Shown here: one piece after another, positions 46,097 through 56,784 of the stretch | Layout of the letters: each line of letters starts with the position of its first letter | Position numbering within the stretch: position 1 is the stretch's first letter | Assembly: GCA_022036555.1 (NCBI GenBank) | Contig: CM039133.1 | Coordinates: 1,057,184-1,121,183 of the forward strand | Direction of reading: 5' to 3' | DNA: 64,000 nt | Source of the DNA: Microstegium vimineum | Lineage: Eukaryota > Streptophyta > Magnoliopsida > Poales > Poaceae | Translations under genes and position numbers: made by a program | Notes under the pieces: model-generated | The model's database searches: none | Seen by the model: only the letters and a program-made list of their open reading frames with translations | Told to the model about the DNA's origin: nothing

Positions 46097-48413
46097 TTAA
46101 TCGGGAAACCTCTTACCTTGCCGATCCTCTGAGTCGCTTACTTTTAAACGCCGATCGTCCCCAGGAGCACGTGCTCCAAGTCTTTCATGGACCGGACGGC
46201 GGTTGACCTGAGATTGCCTATACCCTGAATACTGATCGCTGCATTCGGGGCAATTATCTCTCGTAGGCAGCTTCAGGCCTTCATTCCAGCAATGTTTGAA
46301 AAATGAGCACCCCCAATGAGATTGCTCATGCTCTTTCAAGCGCTCTTGCTTCCTCTGATACACTTCTTCTTCATGCCTCTGACATTCCTCTATGTATCTC
46401 TGCTCTTCATAATGCATCCGCCTCTGATGCTTCTCTTGCTCCCATTGCCACTTATTCAACAAGATCTGTGTTGTGACCCTAGGTCTAGAAGCTTCTCCTC
46501 TCTCGGTTCGGCTATTCTGGAACTGTCCTCGTTGCTGAAATTCTTTTTCTGTAATCTGCCGATCGGGGTCAACAACACCATTCCTTTTCGCCCTATCTGA
46601 TGTCAGCACTTTCATCTCGTTCTTGCCCTTGGAGTCTTCTACGACAACCATATTCATAGAGAAAGATATTGTGTTCTGTGCAAAAGGATTAACGTCTATC
46701 TTTATCTTGCCATCAAACTTTAAATGTCCATCTTGAATAGCTTTCTGGGTCTTCATCCTGAACACTCGGCAATCATTGATGGCATGAGAGTTGGTGTTTT
46801 GGTAGCCACAAAATCTCTTGTCCTTAACTCCTTCAAGACGCAGCATGGGGTGTTCCTCGGGAAGCTTGATGCGTCCTTCCCTGAGCAACAGCTCGAACAG
46901 CTTGTCTGATTTGGATACATCAAAGTCGTAGGTACCTTTCTGTTGCCTCAACCATCGATGGTTGACTTGAGTTGGCTCCTTTGCCTAGACTAGTTCGGCT
47001 GCGGCAACTTCATCCTCGTCCTCAAACTCCGTCGCCTCTTCCAGGAACCTTTGATACACCGCACTAGCCATATCACCTTTCTGGAAATGGTTATCCCTTC
47101 TGAGCCCCTGAGCCTGGTTACTCATCACCGCTAGCCGTTGCGACAATTGGCCAAGGTCTTCAAAGTCCAAGCCGAAGAGATTCTCTCTGACATTCGGTTT
47201 CATACCTGCTATCTCCATCCCCGACAGCTGGTCATCTGGTAAATTCAGAGAATAGCAGAGATTCTTGGTTTCTCTGAACCTGCGATGATATTCCTGAGGC
47301 GTCTCGTTGGGCTTCTGTCTCAAGCTCATTAAGTCGACCAGCTTCTTCTCGTTGGTGCCTGTAAAGAAATATGCATGGAATTTCTGTTCCAAGTCTGCCC
47401 AGCTGATGATGGAGTTTGTTGGAAGGGATGCAAACCATGTGAAAGCCGGCCATGTCAGAGACATAGGGAAGTATCAAATCTTCCAAGCATCGTTTGTAGA
47501 TGCCTCCCCTAGCTGCATGAAGTACCGACTGATGTGCTCTATAGTGCTGGTGTCATCCTGACCTGAGAATTTGGTCAAGTCTGGGCTTTCACCCTTGGGG
47601 AAGAGCCACTCGGTTGTGTCATTCTGGTTAAGGGGACTAATACGCATATGACTGGTTCTTCGGCTTCAAGCCGAACTGATTCTTCATCATGTCTACCATC
47701 CTATCCATGATCAGGTCGACGCTAGGATTTTGAGTTCCTTGTGTGTGCCCTTCAAACGGTAGTCCTGCGGGGTTCCCGTACCCAGGATTCGGGAGAGCAT
47801 TAATGGCGCTGTAATCGGCAAACTCCTGATACCCCTGCCCATACACGCTTTTCTGCAGCCTGTTCGCTATTGGGGATATCTTGTGAGCCGAATGTGGGAC
47901 GTTTTCTGACATCCCGAACGCGAGTTGACCATAAGTCATGGGATGTTGCTGCTTCTAATAAAGGTCCGTCCCGGTTTGGGCCATGTCAGACGTTCCTCCT
48001 TCTTCAGTGGCCTTCCCGTGAGGCTTGGACACGAGGAACATCGTTGCCCCATGTATCGGGCCATGAGTTTCGTCGAAGAGCTTGTCGGCGGCTGGCCCGA
48101 ATGTGTTGATCAGGATCTGGCGAAAAGTGTTCAGGAAAGCTGAGTGATGATTTGTCATGGTTTCACTCATAGCTTTATAAATCACCGCGCCGAATCTACG
48201 CTCCTCCTCTTCATTCGTCTCATCGGATTGATTCGGGAGAAGGGTTCTTGGGAGCGCCTGCTTCTGGATGACTTTGTTGCTTTTGTTCTTTGAGAACGAC
48301 ATCAAGCATTTGTTCTGAAACTCGTCGCATGCCTGTTGGACAGTGCTCCTTACGTCCGCCGGCAATTCGTCCATAGTTACGTCTAGAACTAGACTGTTGT
48401 CGATCTCAACCAT
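46097..48413 (-). pseudogene. Gypsy gag, broken into several frames
   Basis: Minus strand. The start ATG at 48413 opens MVEIDNSLVLDVTM just inside the 5' LTR. Pieces follow at 47955-48413, 47637-47939 and 46985-47486; the last carries WADLEQKFHAYFF and ETPQEYHRRFRE, the retrotransposon gag core. Another piece at 46097-46951 has a finger-like CGYQNTNSHAINDC and a long charged helix. Stops and frame changes separate them. Confidence 0.8.
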
Positions 48414-48441
48414 CTTGTCCCACCGAGCGTGCCAAAAAGTG

Positions 48442-49836
48442 TGTTGACGTAAAATGTGACGTGTTGCGTCTCACACACAGCAAGCCGGAAAGCGTGACTT
48501 CAATCGGGTGCCCGGATACTTCGAGAACTGAGAACGTGCCAGTCAGTTTCACCTGAAACTAACAAGGGATGAAAGTCATTAGATATAAACTGGAATATGT
48601 TGGGTAATACCAGACAATTCCATATGTACGGCCCTGAAGCCACTTACAACGACATACAGCTATGAAAGCTATCTGCCAATAGGTTTTATGAAACATTCGG
48701 CTAAAATAAACATGTAACATGCAAATCACTGATTGCCGAACGTGTATGCATGACAAAAGGACGTACGAACGACTTGTAATTGACTATAAGTTAAAGCATA
48801 ACCAATCTCGGCAATTAGCCGAATTGGGGTCCATGATGAAGGAAACATGTAATCAAACATAATTAAACTAATCTAAAGTCTGCATCTGCAGCACAACACC
48901 TAGCGTCATCAAAGCTTAAACATGGATAGCATGCATGAACCCGCAACATGTGACAATCTAGATTCAAACTAGTTCGGCTATTTATAGATATAAGATCTAC
49001 TCATGGAAGCAATTCATCATAACATAGATAGATCTATATAAACTAACAAGAACCGAACCGTATCAATCTAGATTGGACAAAAGAGTGTTTGCAAATATGT
49101 AAAGATTATATAAAACATGCAACACGATAACTTAATGAACCCAATAGACCTTGCCAAATCTACAGGAGCCGATAACTATCTTGCTTTTGCTAGGCATACA
49201 AGCAAATATCCGCCGCACGACATCTACTCATAAGCAAAACACAAGCGAAGACCTCTTGATTATTGAACAAAGATCCGCCGCACGATCATTGATAATAAAC
49301 AAGACTACTTGCATCAATATTTAAATCCACCACATGATACTAGACATGATAACAAGGTTGTCAAGACTTACAGAGGTCAACGGATCGATGATTCCTCTCG
49401 AAGAACTCGACGACACGACAAAGGACTCGAAATTGGCACGGGGCCGGTTGTATTGGTTTGGTTGTGAACACTTTTTACAATGGCCAAGCGTTTATATTTA
49501 TACCCTAGTCATGACACGAATCCTAAAAGGATACGATTACAAGATATTTAAGGAAAAGAACACGACACTTTTAATCCTAGTTTTTTCCTTCTGTAATCTT
49601 CATTCCCTTAATCGTTGCAATGTCGGTTGCTCGATTCGGCTCTTACTCACCGCTTTTTTCGCTTTCCTTAACGGAAGATCACCACTCCTAAAATAGTCGA
49701 CCGCATGATCACTTTGTCGAATCCTTATAAATTAGCCGATTGTACCTACAAAATATTCCAAATGTTTGCCTCTGAATTTTACTGCACATTGACTCATCTG
49801 TCATTTTCCTAGGCGTGCCAAAATCCAGTGTTAACA
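48442..49836 (-). repeat. Gypsy 5' LTR, complete
   Basis: 1395 bp, TGTTGACG...TGTTAACA in plus-strand view, followed by TSD GCACG. It is the intact reference for the split left LTR. Confidence 0.93.
49491..49502 (-). promoter_or_regulatory. TATA box of the gypsy LTR
   Basis: On the minus strand GGTATAAATATAAACG gives a strong TATA box. The start of transcription is predicted about 30 bases on, near 49460, which would define the U3/R border. Confidence 0.6.
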
Positions 49837-49841
49837 GCACG

Positions 49842-50166
49842 TATATATATGCACGTCTGATCATATGACTTTCCTAAGACTGATTCAGCAGATTTCAAAA
49901 GTTAATAATGATCCATGAAGAAATCCTAGAGTGATACACATTCAACACCACTAAATCCTGAACTTAATTCTAGAACACACATCCAACGCTACTAAATCCT
50001 GAAAAAAATCAAGACAATACGAGAACTCATATCAAGAAAAGTATTTAACCCTAGGTGAAAAATCTAAGCACCCGTACGTGTCAAGGCAAAACCTTAAACC
50101 CATGTGAAAAAGTTCTACACAAAGAACCCAACAAGCACGTACGTACTTGAGCTCAATTTACTACCT
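49842..50166. other. Intergenic between gypsy and Pack-MULE
   Basis: AT-rich, no coding or repeat structure recognised. Confidence 0.5.
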
Positions 50167-50175
50167 AATATATAA

Positions 50176-51269
50176 GGGCAATACTCAGGTAGTCCGGTTA
50201 CCTCGTAGGAGGTAATATCTTAAATTAAATCTGGACCGTTGATTTTTCTAAACTTAATAATTTACTAAATAAATTAATAAATAAAAAACCAAAAAATAAA
50301 ACACCCCCGGTAATGACGGAGGAAACCCCGCTGCTTCGACGCGCTCGGGACAGGCGGAGGCGCTGGCGGTGCCGCGGGGCGCGCAGCACGCCAGGGCCGC
50401 GGGGCACCTCAGCCACACGACGCAGTGGGAGAGCGTCAGGCTCGAGGCCGAGGTGCGCCTGGCGCGCAAGGCCAGGCTGCGCGCGCTGTCGTCTCGGCGC
50501 CGCCGCCGCAGGTGCCCGGCGGACATGCAACCCATGCAGGCGTACGAGGAGGCGTGCAAAGGATCATCTTCGGCAGTGCCCTCTCCCGAGGCGTACCCGT
50601 CTTCGGCGTCGTCAGTGGCGATGTCCGCGCTCGAGATGTACTCGACATCGGCGTCGTTGCATACGTCGGTCGCGATGCCAGCGCCCGAGGCGTACTCGTC
50701 GTCGGCCTCGTTGTCGACGTCAGTCGTCGCTGTGCCCGCGCCCGAGGCCTACTCTCCGGCGCTGGACTTCTGACTCGTGAGTCCTTGGACATGTTCGCCG
50801 GCATGATGTCCGAGAAATGATGACACAGTAAATAGCTAGCTACTACTTACTATTTCGGAACAATAAGGTCGATCGAACTACTAATGTTGATGGTTAAATC
50901 GCGCTCTTGGGTTAAATCTGACAGCACCCTGATTGATTAAACATATATGCGAGGAAGATGGTTGTACCGAATTTAGAATTTGTTACTCGTTCATCAGTTG
51001 CCAAAGCTTCTTGTAGACTGTAGAACAGTGACCAGAGCGTCTCGTCTTTGCTCTGTATGTAATTCAACAACTATATTAATGATACAACATGCATCTTAAC
51101 AACCAAATCTTTAAAAAGATTTTAAATATTATAAAGTTCCTTATTTACCTTATTTTTATAAAATAAAAATTCAATAAATACTATTACCTCGAGGTAATAG
51201 ATGATCGTGACCGTTGGATCGGAATAAATGGACGATCCACATTTATTTCGGAGTACCGTAGCAAAAGCC
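50176..51269. mobile_element. Probable Pack-MULE carrying a MYB gene fragment
   Basis: The left end GGGCAATACTCAGGTAGTCC and the right end in reverse, GGCTTTTGCTACGGTACTCC, agree at 12 of 20 bases. Both ends also share 'ttacctcg..aggtaat' and 'gaccgttg' blocks. The flanking 9-mers are AATATATAA and AATATATAT, eight of nine identical, the size expected for Mutator-like elements. The AT-rich ends enclose a very GC-rich gene fragment, the usual Pack-MULE look. The TA-rich flanks weaken the TSD evidence. Confidence 0.5.
50340..50819 (+). pseudogene. R2R3-MYB C-terminal fragment
   Basis: Plus strand. HLSHTTQWESVRLEAEVRLA followed by RKARLRAL resembles the conserved QWESARLEAEARL block after the MYB repeats in plant R2R3-MYBs. 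After a frame change the ending ESLDMFAGMMSEK before TGA 50817-50819 also has the look of a MYB C-terminus. No MYB repeats are present. Between the two parts is a repetitive PAPEAYSSSAS-type stretch. It is inside the candidate Pack-MULE, so it is a captured piece and not a functional factor. Confidence 0.6.
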
Positions 51270-52025
51270 AATATATATAGTATATTTGAAACTACATGAT
51301 TTTGTTTTCAGAAACACATCGCACTAAACGGACGCTCATAGAGACGTAGAAACACTCAATCCTAGCTACCTGCAAACACATATATCCAGTCTCATTATGG
51401 TCCAATAGGGTCTTGATATGCACCTTATTGCGCTAGCTGATGCGGCTTTGCCAAAGTTAGAGGATATTATGACTGAGAGGGTGAGCCATGTGGTAGGGTA
51501 CGACAATCTTGGCCGGCCAGTAAGGATGTATAGCAGAGAGTGGTTAGATGAAGACCTAACGTTGCTGTAGTTAGATAAATATAATCTTTATATGACAACT
51601 TTATATCTCAATGAGTTCTAAAACTTTCTAGCTAGTTGATAAGTTTTTCATTTGAGATCATGCAAAGGACAAACATATGCGTAAAGAGGCTCATCTCGAG
51701 TTGAATGGAACCAATTTTTAATTAGAGACAGATAGCTCAAGTACACCACCTCAAGCCTACAAAAATATATTCCAAGAGATGGTTGCTCAGCCACCCTTTT
51801 TTATATGCATGCATCTGGTTAGAGCCTTAAGAAATCGACTTTTTTATTTATTTATTTTAGAAAGAGACACAGCTTCTGCATCATTGACTTTTTTTTAGTT
51901 ATATGTAACAAAAACGTAATGAGCTTGAAGAACCACATGTCAGTTACATAAGCCAACAGGTCTAAGTTACACGTACACCTGCATGTTTAGGTGATAAAAT
52001 TAAGGACTAGAAAAAAAGGTTTTCA
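51270..52025. other. Intergenic upstream of the second glutaredoxin
   Basis: AT-rich. A short open piece at 51440-51570 (RVSHVVGYDNLGRPVRMY) looks protein-like but I cannot assign it. Confidence 0.4.
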
Positions 52026-52112
52026 AGAATCTTAATGATCCACAGCAAAGTAGCTAGTCGGCACGTGCGAGAATCTTAATATTTCACAGCAAATAGGTAC
52101 GTGGCCACGTGC
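52026..52112 (+). promoter_or_regulatory. Tandem G-box module
   Basis: Two copies of a roughly 43-base unit (agaatcttaat...cacagcaaa...CACGTGC) lie end to end. Their CACGTG cores are at 52062-52067 and 52106-52111, some 30 and 75 bases before the TATA box. G-boxes bind bZIP and bHLH factors. Confidence 0.65.
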
Positions 52113-52137
52113 AAGTATTTCCCAGCCCGCAGCAGCC

Positions 52138-52148
52138 TATAAATAAAA
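52138..52148 (+). promoter_or_regulatory. TATA box of the truncated glutaredoxin
   Basis: TATAAATAAAA, in the same position relative to the leader as in the 23.7-kb gene. Confidence 0.65.
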
Positions 52149-52296
52149 GGCAAGCCATGGCGCCATGCCCAGCACAAACACACAAGAAATTAAACCACAT
52201 CATCAGCCAGCCATTTCCAAGCTAACAAAACCCAGAACCTTCTTTCCGGCCGGAGGCCTCACAGCAATCAGCAACCGGGAGCTGCCACTGCCATTA

Positions 52297-52452
52297 ATGG
52301 AGCGGGAGCTCGCCACCAGGCTTGGCGCCGCCGCTGTGCCGGCGGTGTTCGTGGGCGGCGCCCTCGTCGGCGGGACAGCCAGGGTCATGGCGCTCCACCT
52401 CGCCGGCGAGCTCGTGCCCATGCTCAAGAAGGCAGGCGCGCTCTGGCTGTAG
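52297..52452 (+). pseudogene. 5'-truncated CC-type glutaredoxin
   Basis: From ATG 52297 the frame encodes 51 residues that align with the second half of the 23860-24189 protein: MERELATRLG, AVPAVFVGGALVGGT, MALHLAGELVPML and the C-terminal GALWL. Everything before it is missing, including the first strand, the active-site loop and the DLDxDP motif. The Thr before the cis-Pro is Ala. The same frame is open upstream to an ATG at 52165, giving 95 aa, but that part looks like leader sequence. Promoter and 3' flank are related to the other copy, so this is a tandem paralogue with an internal deletion. It could still make a peptide with the TGA-contact ALWL end. Confidence 0.75.
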
Positions 52453-52752
52453 CTAGCTAGGATGGATGGAGCACCAGATCCCGAACGTGCACACGCATAC
52501 TCACGAGTAGATGGAGTCAGATAGTTTCTATCCTTTATCTAAAAAAATATATCTCTTCCTAGGCGCTATACCTTTTTTACTTCCCCTCGATCATTAGATA
52601 TAGTACTACATGGATAATAAGAAACATGGCAAGAACGAAGAGAAGATCGATGTACAAGAGTGTGCGTGCGTGAATGGCATGTTTTTTTAGTGCCCAACGC
52701 TGAGAATAACACTAGTACTAGTACCTCAAGTGTGATTATATTATGAGTTAGA

Positions 52753-52791
<39 letters not shown>

Positions 52792-52941
52792 TGCGTTGAC
52801 TTCTGTCTCTCGGCAAGAATCACTGCTTTGGCTCTACCTAGCTAGTACTGTTCCAAATTTGGTCTAGAGTCTCTTTTACAAAATATATATGTGTATCACT
52901 ATTGTAAATGTACAATGTCATCAAGTGCTGCTGATCCTGAT
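52453..52941. other. 3' flank of the truncated glutaredoxin, with a (TA)n microsatellite
   Basis: 52645-52690 matches the 3' flank of the first glutaredoxin. A TA microsatellite lies at about 52759-52788. No gene seen. Confidence 0.6.
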
Positions 52942-53469
52942 CAGGGTTTACCCTACCATTTTTCAACAGGGAACCGGTGGCCGGCGGTTTGCCGGTTACC
53001 GGTCCCAAACCGAATGGTTTGGATTTTGAATTCAAACGGCGCAGTTCAAACGGTTAGCGACCGGTAACCGAACCGCTCAAACCGCCCCAAACCAAATTTC
53101 AAATTTGAATTTCAAAAAATGGAAAATGCTGAAAAAATTACTAAAAATAGTTCATGATTTATAGAGTCGAATGGTGTAAAAAAATTTCAAATTGGAGTTC
53201 GTTTGCTATTTATTTTGACGCGTACAAGTTTGAAAAAAAAAAGAAAAAACTTTTTTTCTTTTTTTCAAACTTGTACACGTCAAAATAAATAGCAAACGAA
53301 CTCCAATTTGAAAATTTTGTACACCATTCGACTCTATAAATCATGAACTATTTTTAGAAATTTTTTCAGCATTTTCCACTTTTTAAAATTCAAATTTGAA
53401 ATTTGAATTCAAACCAGTACCGAAACCGAACCGGTGGTGGACGGTTACCAAACGGTTTCGTAAACCCTG
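52942..53469. mobile_element. hAT-derived foldback MITE, 528 bp
   Basis: It begins CAGGGTTTAC and ends GTAAACCCTG, with perfect 8-bp TSDs ATCCTGAT at 52934-52941 and 53470-53477. The two halves are inverted copies of each other, nearly perfect over the inner 140 bp, meeting at an A/T-rich centre near 53240. Each half matches the left terminus of the hAT element at 3164-3400, including the GGTTACCG motifs. It codes for nothing and would depend on a hAT transposase. A transcript would fold into a long hairpin. Confidence 0.92.
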
Positions 53470-53477
53470 ATCCTGAT

Positions 53478-53859
53478 CCTGATCCTGATCCTGATCTGAC
53501 AATTATGTGTGATGTTCAGTAAATGTCCAAAAAAATACAGTGCGTTGACTATATAATATATATGTATGTACTCCCCGCAAATTTAAAAATAGGACAGATG
53601 CTTATCAGCCCTCGATCGAATCTACAACCACTAGCCATATCAAACGTTCTAGCTAGGATATTTCTTCATATAGAAATTTTGCTCACGCAGACACACAATA
53701 TAAACATGTAATTTGCCAAACTCTAAAATTTATCAAGTACCATTATTAAAATTATGTTTCTTTGCCGCTCAAGAGCAGAACTATTAAAATATATATTTTC
53801 ACCGACCAAAAGAAAGAAAAGTTAGTGAATTGACCATATTACCCCTATGGTAGTCTTCT
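53478..53859. other. Intergenic
   Basis: It begins with extra 'cctgat' hexamers continuing the TSD (to 53495), then AT-rich sequence with no gene. Confidence 0.5.
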
Positions 53860-54350
53860 TTCTCTAGAGTCCACCCTTCTATATCCGAGACTATCCAACA
53901 TTTATTCCTAGACTGCCCCTGTACTAAAATGATTTGGCGGATTATATTTTACGCTACTTATCTAACCCAACCGAGATCTATCAGACATATGTTTGCTAAT
54001 TGGCTTATTAATCAGCCAAAACAGATCCAAGATCTAATTTGGGTTGGGGTTGCTGCAATGTGCTGGGCTATCTGGCGATGCCGGAATGATGTTATTTTTA
54101 ATAAAATGAAAATTAACTCTATTTCGCAGGTTATTTTCAGGGGGGGTGTACCGGATACGCTCCTGGGCCCAGCTTCAGCGTGACGAGCAAGCCAAGGACA
54201 CCCTCGTGTGGCAAGAAGATAGAAGAGATTGCTTTGGAGATCTCAAATCGAGGGTGGAAGCATGTTTATCATTTGCTCTAGAGACATGTGTTTTATATTT
54301 TCAAACTCAGACTTGCTCTTTATCTTACGTGTGTCGAATAACTTTGTAAT
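53860..54350 (+). mobile_element. LINE 3' end, fragment
   Basis: Plus strand: ETIQHLFLDCPCTKMIW, then VGVAAMCWAIWRCRNDVIF and, after a frame change, RIRSWAQLQRDEQAKDT and ISNRGWKHVY before a stop. This is the zf-RVT-to-C-terminus end of a plant LINE polyprotein. Only part of the finger remains and there is no RT. It belongs to a different subfamily from the fragment at 25556-26150. Confidence 0.65.
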
Positions 54351-54771
54351 AATTGGTTGTGTTCATCCCGGATATTTTTATCCATTATCGAAAAAATATC
54401 CTCCTGCTCAATGCAAAGACCTCTTCATCCTTACCGAAGTTGATGGCGCAGACCTCCGTACGTCTCGCAGGCATCATGACCGCCTACTCATCCATCCCTT
54501 CGCTTCCATGTCATCTTTCCTTGATGGTGGAAGCAGGCAGTGGCTACCTCACCTCCATCACCGCTCGCTCCAATGCCTCAACCCAACTGGCCAACTCCCG
54601 CTCACCCCTTCTGGCCTCTCCTGCTCACTTCCCCACTCACTCCTTTGTGTCGCTGGCACCAAAGGAGAATTGAAGAAGTACGCCCCCACTCATGTTACTC
54701 GTCTCGTTATGACAATGTCATACTCATCCCAAAAACAATATTCTTATCTCCCATACGTTCCTCTTCCCTAC
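54351..54771. other. Unassigned, partly coding-like
   Basis: Open stretches of about 100 codons in two frames are rich in Ser, Pro and His. No domain recognised. It may be LINE 3' UTR or an adjacent gene remnant. Confidence 0.35.
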
Positions 54772-54773
54772 TA

Positions 54774-55024
54774 GTCACTCCATCTCAAATTGTAAGTCAT
54801 TCTAAGAATCTTGAAGAGTCAAAGTTTGACCAATAATTATAGATAAAACTATAAAGATTTATAACATTAAATAGGTATACTATGAAAATATAATTGATAA
54901 TGAATGTAATAATACTTATTTGACATTATAAATATTATTATATTATTATATAAGTTTGGTCAAACTTGAGAAACTTTAACTCTCCAAGATTCTTAGAATA
55001 ACTTACAATTTGGGATGGAGGGAG
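54774..55024. mobile_element. Stowaway MITE (Tc1/mariner), TA duplication
   Basis: Ends GTCACTCCATCTCAAATTG and, in reverse, CTCCCTCCATCCCAAATTG, with inverted repeats extending through 'gtaagt.attctaagaatctt'. TA flanks both sides (54772-54773, 55025-55026). Confidence 0.85.
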
Positions 55025-55026
55025 TA

Positions 55027-56756
55027 CTCTTAGCAGATGGAGTGATAGAGGTCGGAGGCGTGACACACGTGCGGGCGCCACAACAACAACTAGAAGGACT
55101 GCTCGCGTGGCCCCTATTAGCTCCTAGCTGGCGCACTGATGTCATCGCAACTAGTTGGTGACTCGCTCTCCAACACCTACTAATAGTGTGTAGAGCAATC
55201 CTCCTAGTCCTTTGCAATTTCGGGTGTGTGTTTCTGGTTTTATGATATGCGAAAACAAGTCTACTTACCTCCCAGACAGTTGATGTTTATTTACTTCACC
55301 GCCTTATCTATAAAATTAGGTATTCTACCCCTTAAACTATTGAAAATCATCTAATAACCTCCTAAGACAGTTTGAAGGTGGTTTCAAGTGCATAAAGATT
55401 AGAGGTTGAGATAGAGAGTTATTAGAGAGTAGTTATTTTTTCCAATCTTGTCCAAAATCAAGATTGAGAACTCTTAGAGATGCTCTAACCGACCGAATCA
55501 AATCGACAGAGAAACAACATGCATGAATGCACATGCAGACAAGAGAATTTCCAACCAGTTGAGCTAGCTGCCATATATACCTGCAGGTGCACTTTCGTCG
55601 TCGTACAATGAACGAATCGCCTCTTGAACGAAGCTGTGGGCGGGTGCCCTATGAGAAGGTGAGGAGTCAAAGCCAAAGAGCTGCGTGTTGTGTGAGACAG
55701 ACATGTCGTACGTACCTAAAACCCATAGCAGCAATGGCAATCAAGAATCAAAAGATGCAAACTAGCTAAAGCTCCCCGTTATATATTCTCTCTTTTTCGG
55801 TTGAGAGATCGAGAGAGAGAAAAAAAAAAGGAAAACACCAAGGAATGGAAATAAAAGAGATGTGGATGGATGCAAATTTAAGAATCATCTACAGCAGAGC
55901 AGCATGCATGATGCATGTGTTTTCCGGATGGAAAGATATATAGAGGACGACGATGCTCAACAGGCATCGATCGATAGCATCATAGAGAGATACACATGGA
56001 TCGATCTTTTGCTGCGCCGGCAGGCCGCGGCATCGCATCTCATCATCTATCTCTGAATCGGTTGCGATTTCTTCCATCGATTCTATCCGATCGACAAGTT
56101 GCCTGCGTGCGTGCGTGCGTGTGTGCGTCAAGACAGACAGAGAAGGTGCGGGAATCGATCGACAGACACTCCGATAAGGATCGAGCACGATGAGCTCTGG
56201 GGAGTGCAGATATATATATATATTCAGCAACTTTCATCAGCTTAGCCGTCTGGCCGACGGCCACGGAGACCGTACGGAATTTTCACTGTGACATACTAAA
56301 AATGCAAGATTAGAGTAAGGGTTAAATTTAATAGATCGACTAGAGGTGGATACTAAATATCAATAATACAATTATCATTTATTCATTTATCTGAAACTCA
56401 AACACAGAAGTGTGTGAATTTGTGTCGGGTCAACACTCAACAGAATTTGTTTTGTATTTGTTGCTAAAAGCTAAATAAAATTGAAGGTAATCACTGCAGG
56501 GTCGAAAGAACTTCGGTTTCGGCCCACATCAACTTTCAGATAGTTTTAGCCCAATCGGATGAGCAATTGTGAAGGTGGGTCGCACCGTGGCAGCCCGTGC
56601 CAGCGTAATTGGGCTCACATACTCGAGTAGTCGAGTGGCTACAACTGGTCGTTCTCCTTTGGTAGCAATTTAGCTGCTCTTAAAAACGGTCGTGTATATA
56701 GCTTTTTTTTTCAAGAAATGTGTTATACGACGAATCAGAATTACTTAACGATATCA
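55027..56756. other. Intergenic
   Basis: No supportable gene. 55255-55375 resembles one arm of the foldback family at 62042 ('gtctacttacctccc'). Short TA, GA and GT repeats occur near 55806 and 56100-56222. Confidence 0.45.
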
Positions 56757-56784
56757 TTTAACTAGTAGACTGAATTATGGTTCA
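56757..56784 (+). repeat. 28-bp direct repeat, left copy
   Basis: Identical to 58839-58866. It contains 'actagtagactgaatta' and lies immediately before the Helitron segment. Confidence 0.9.

Larger units (their letters stand above)
26795..49836 (-). mobile_element. Ty3/gypsy LTR retrotransposon, Tat lineage, split by a Sirevirus
   Basis: LTRs begin TGTTGACG and end TGTTAACA, with the perfect TSD GCACG at 26790-26794 and 49837-49841. The right LTR (48442-49836, 1395 bp) is the 5' LTR. The left, 3' LTR is in two pieces (26795-27811 and 41610-41984) around a nested Sirevirus. Internal coding reads on the minus strand as gag, protease, RT, RNase H, a second archaeal-type RNase H, then integrase. 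That order, plus an antisense gene between integrase and the 3' LTR, matches the Tat/Grande group. A polypurine tract (minus strand GAGGGGGCATG) abuts the 3' LTR at 41985-41997. Every protein gene is broken and much of the RT is deleted. Confidence 0.9.

Noticed and set aside
50313..50804. Arginine-rich and alternative frames over the MYB fragment
   Set aside because: GC-rich shadow frames; only the frames matching MYB motifs were used.
52165..52296. N-terminal extension of the truncated glutaredoxin from ATG 52165
   Set aside because: In frame, but its residues match no glutaredoxin and the DNA resembles the leader of the intact copy.
53470..53495. cctgat tandem hexamers as a telomere-like or satellite repeat
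   Set aside because: Only about four units, continuous with the MITE TSD; simple local slippage is enough.
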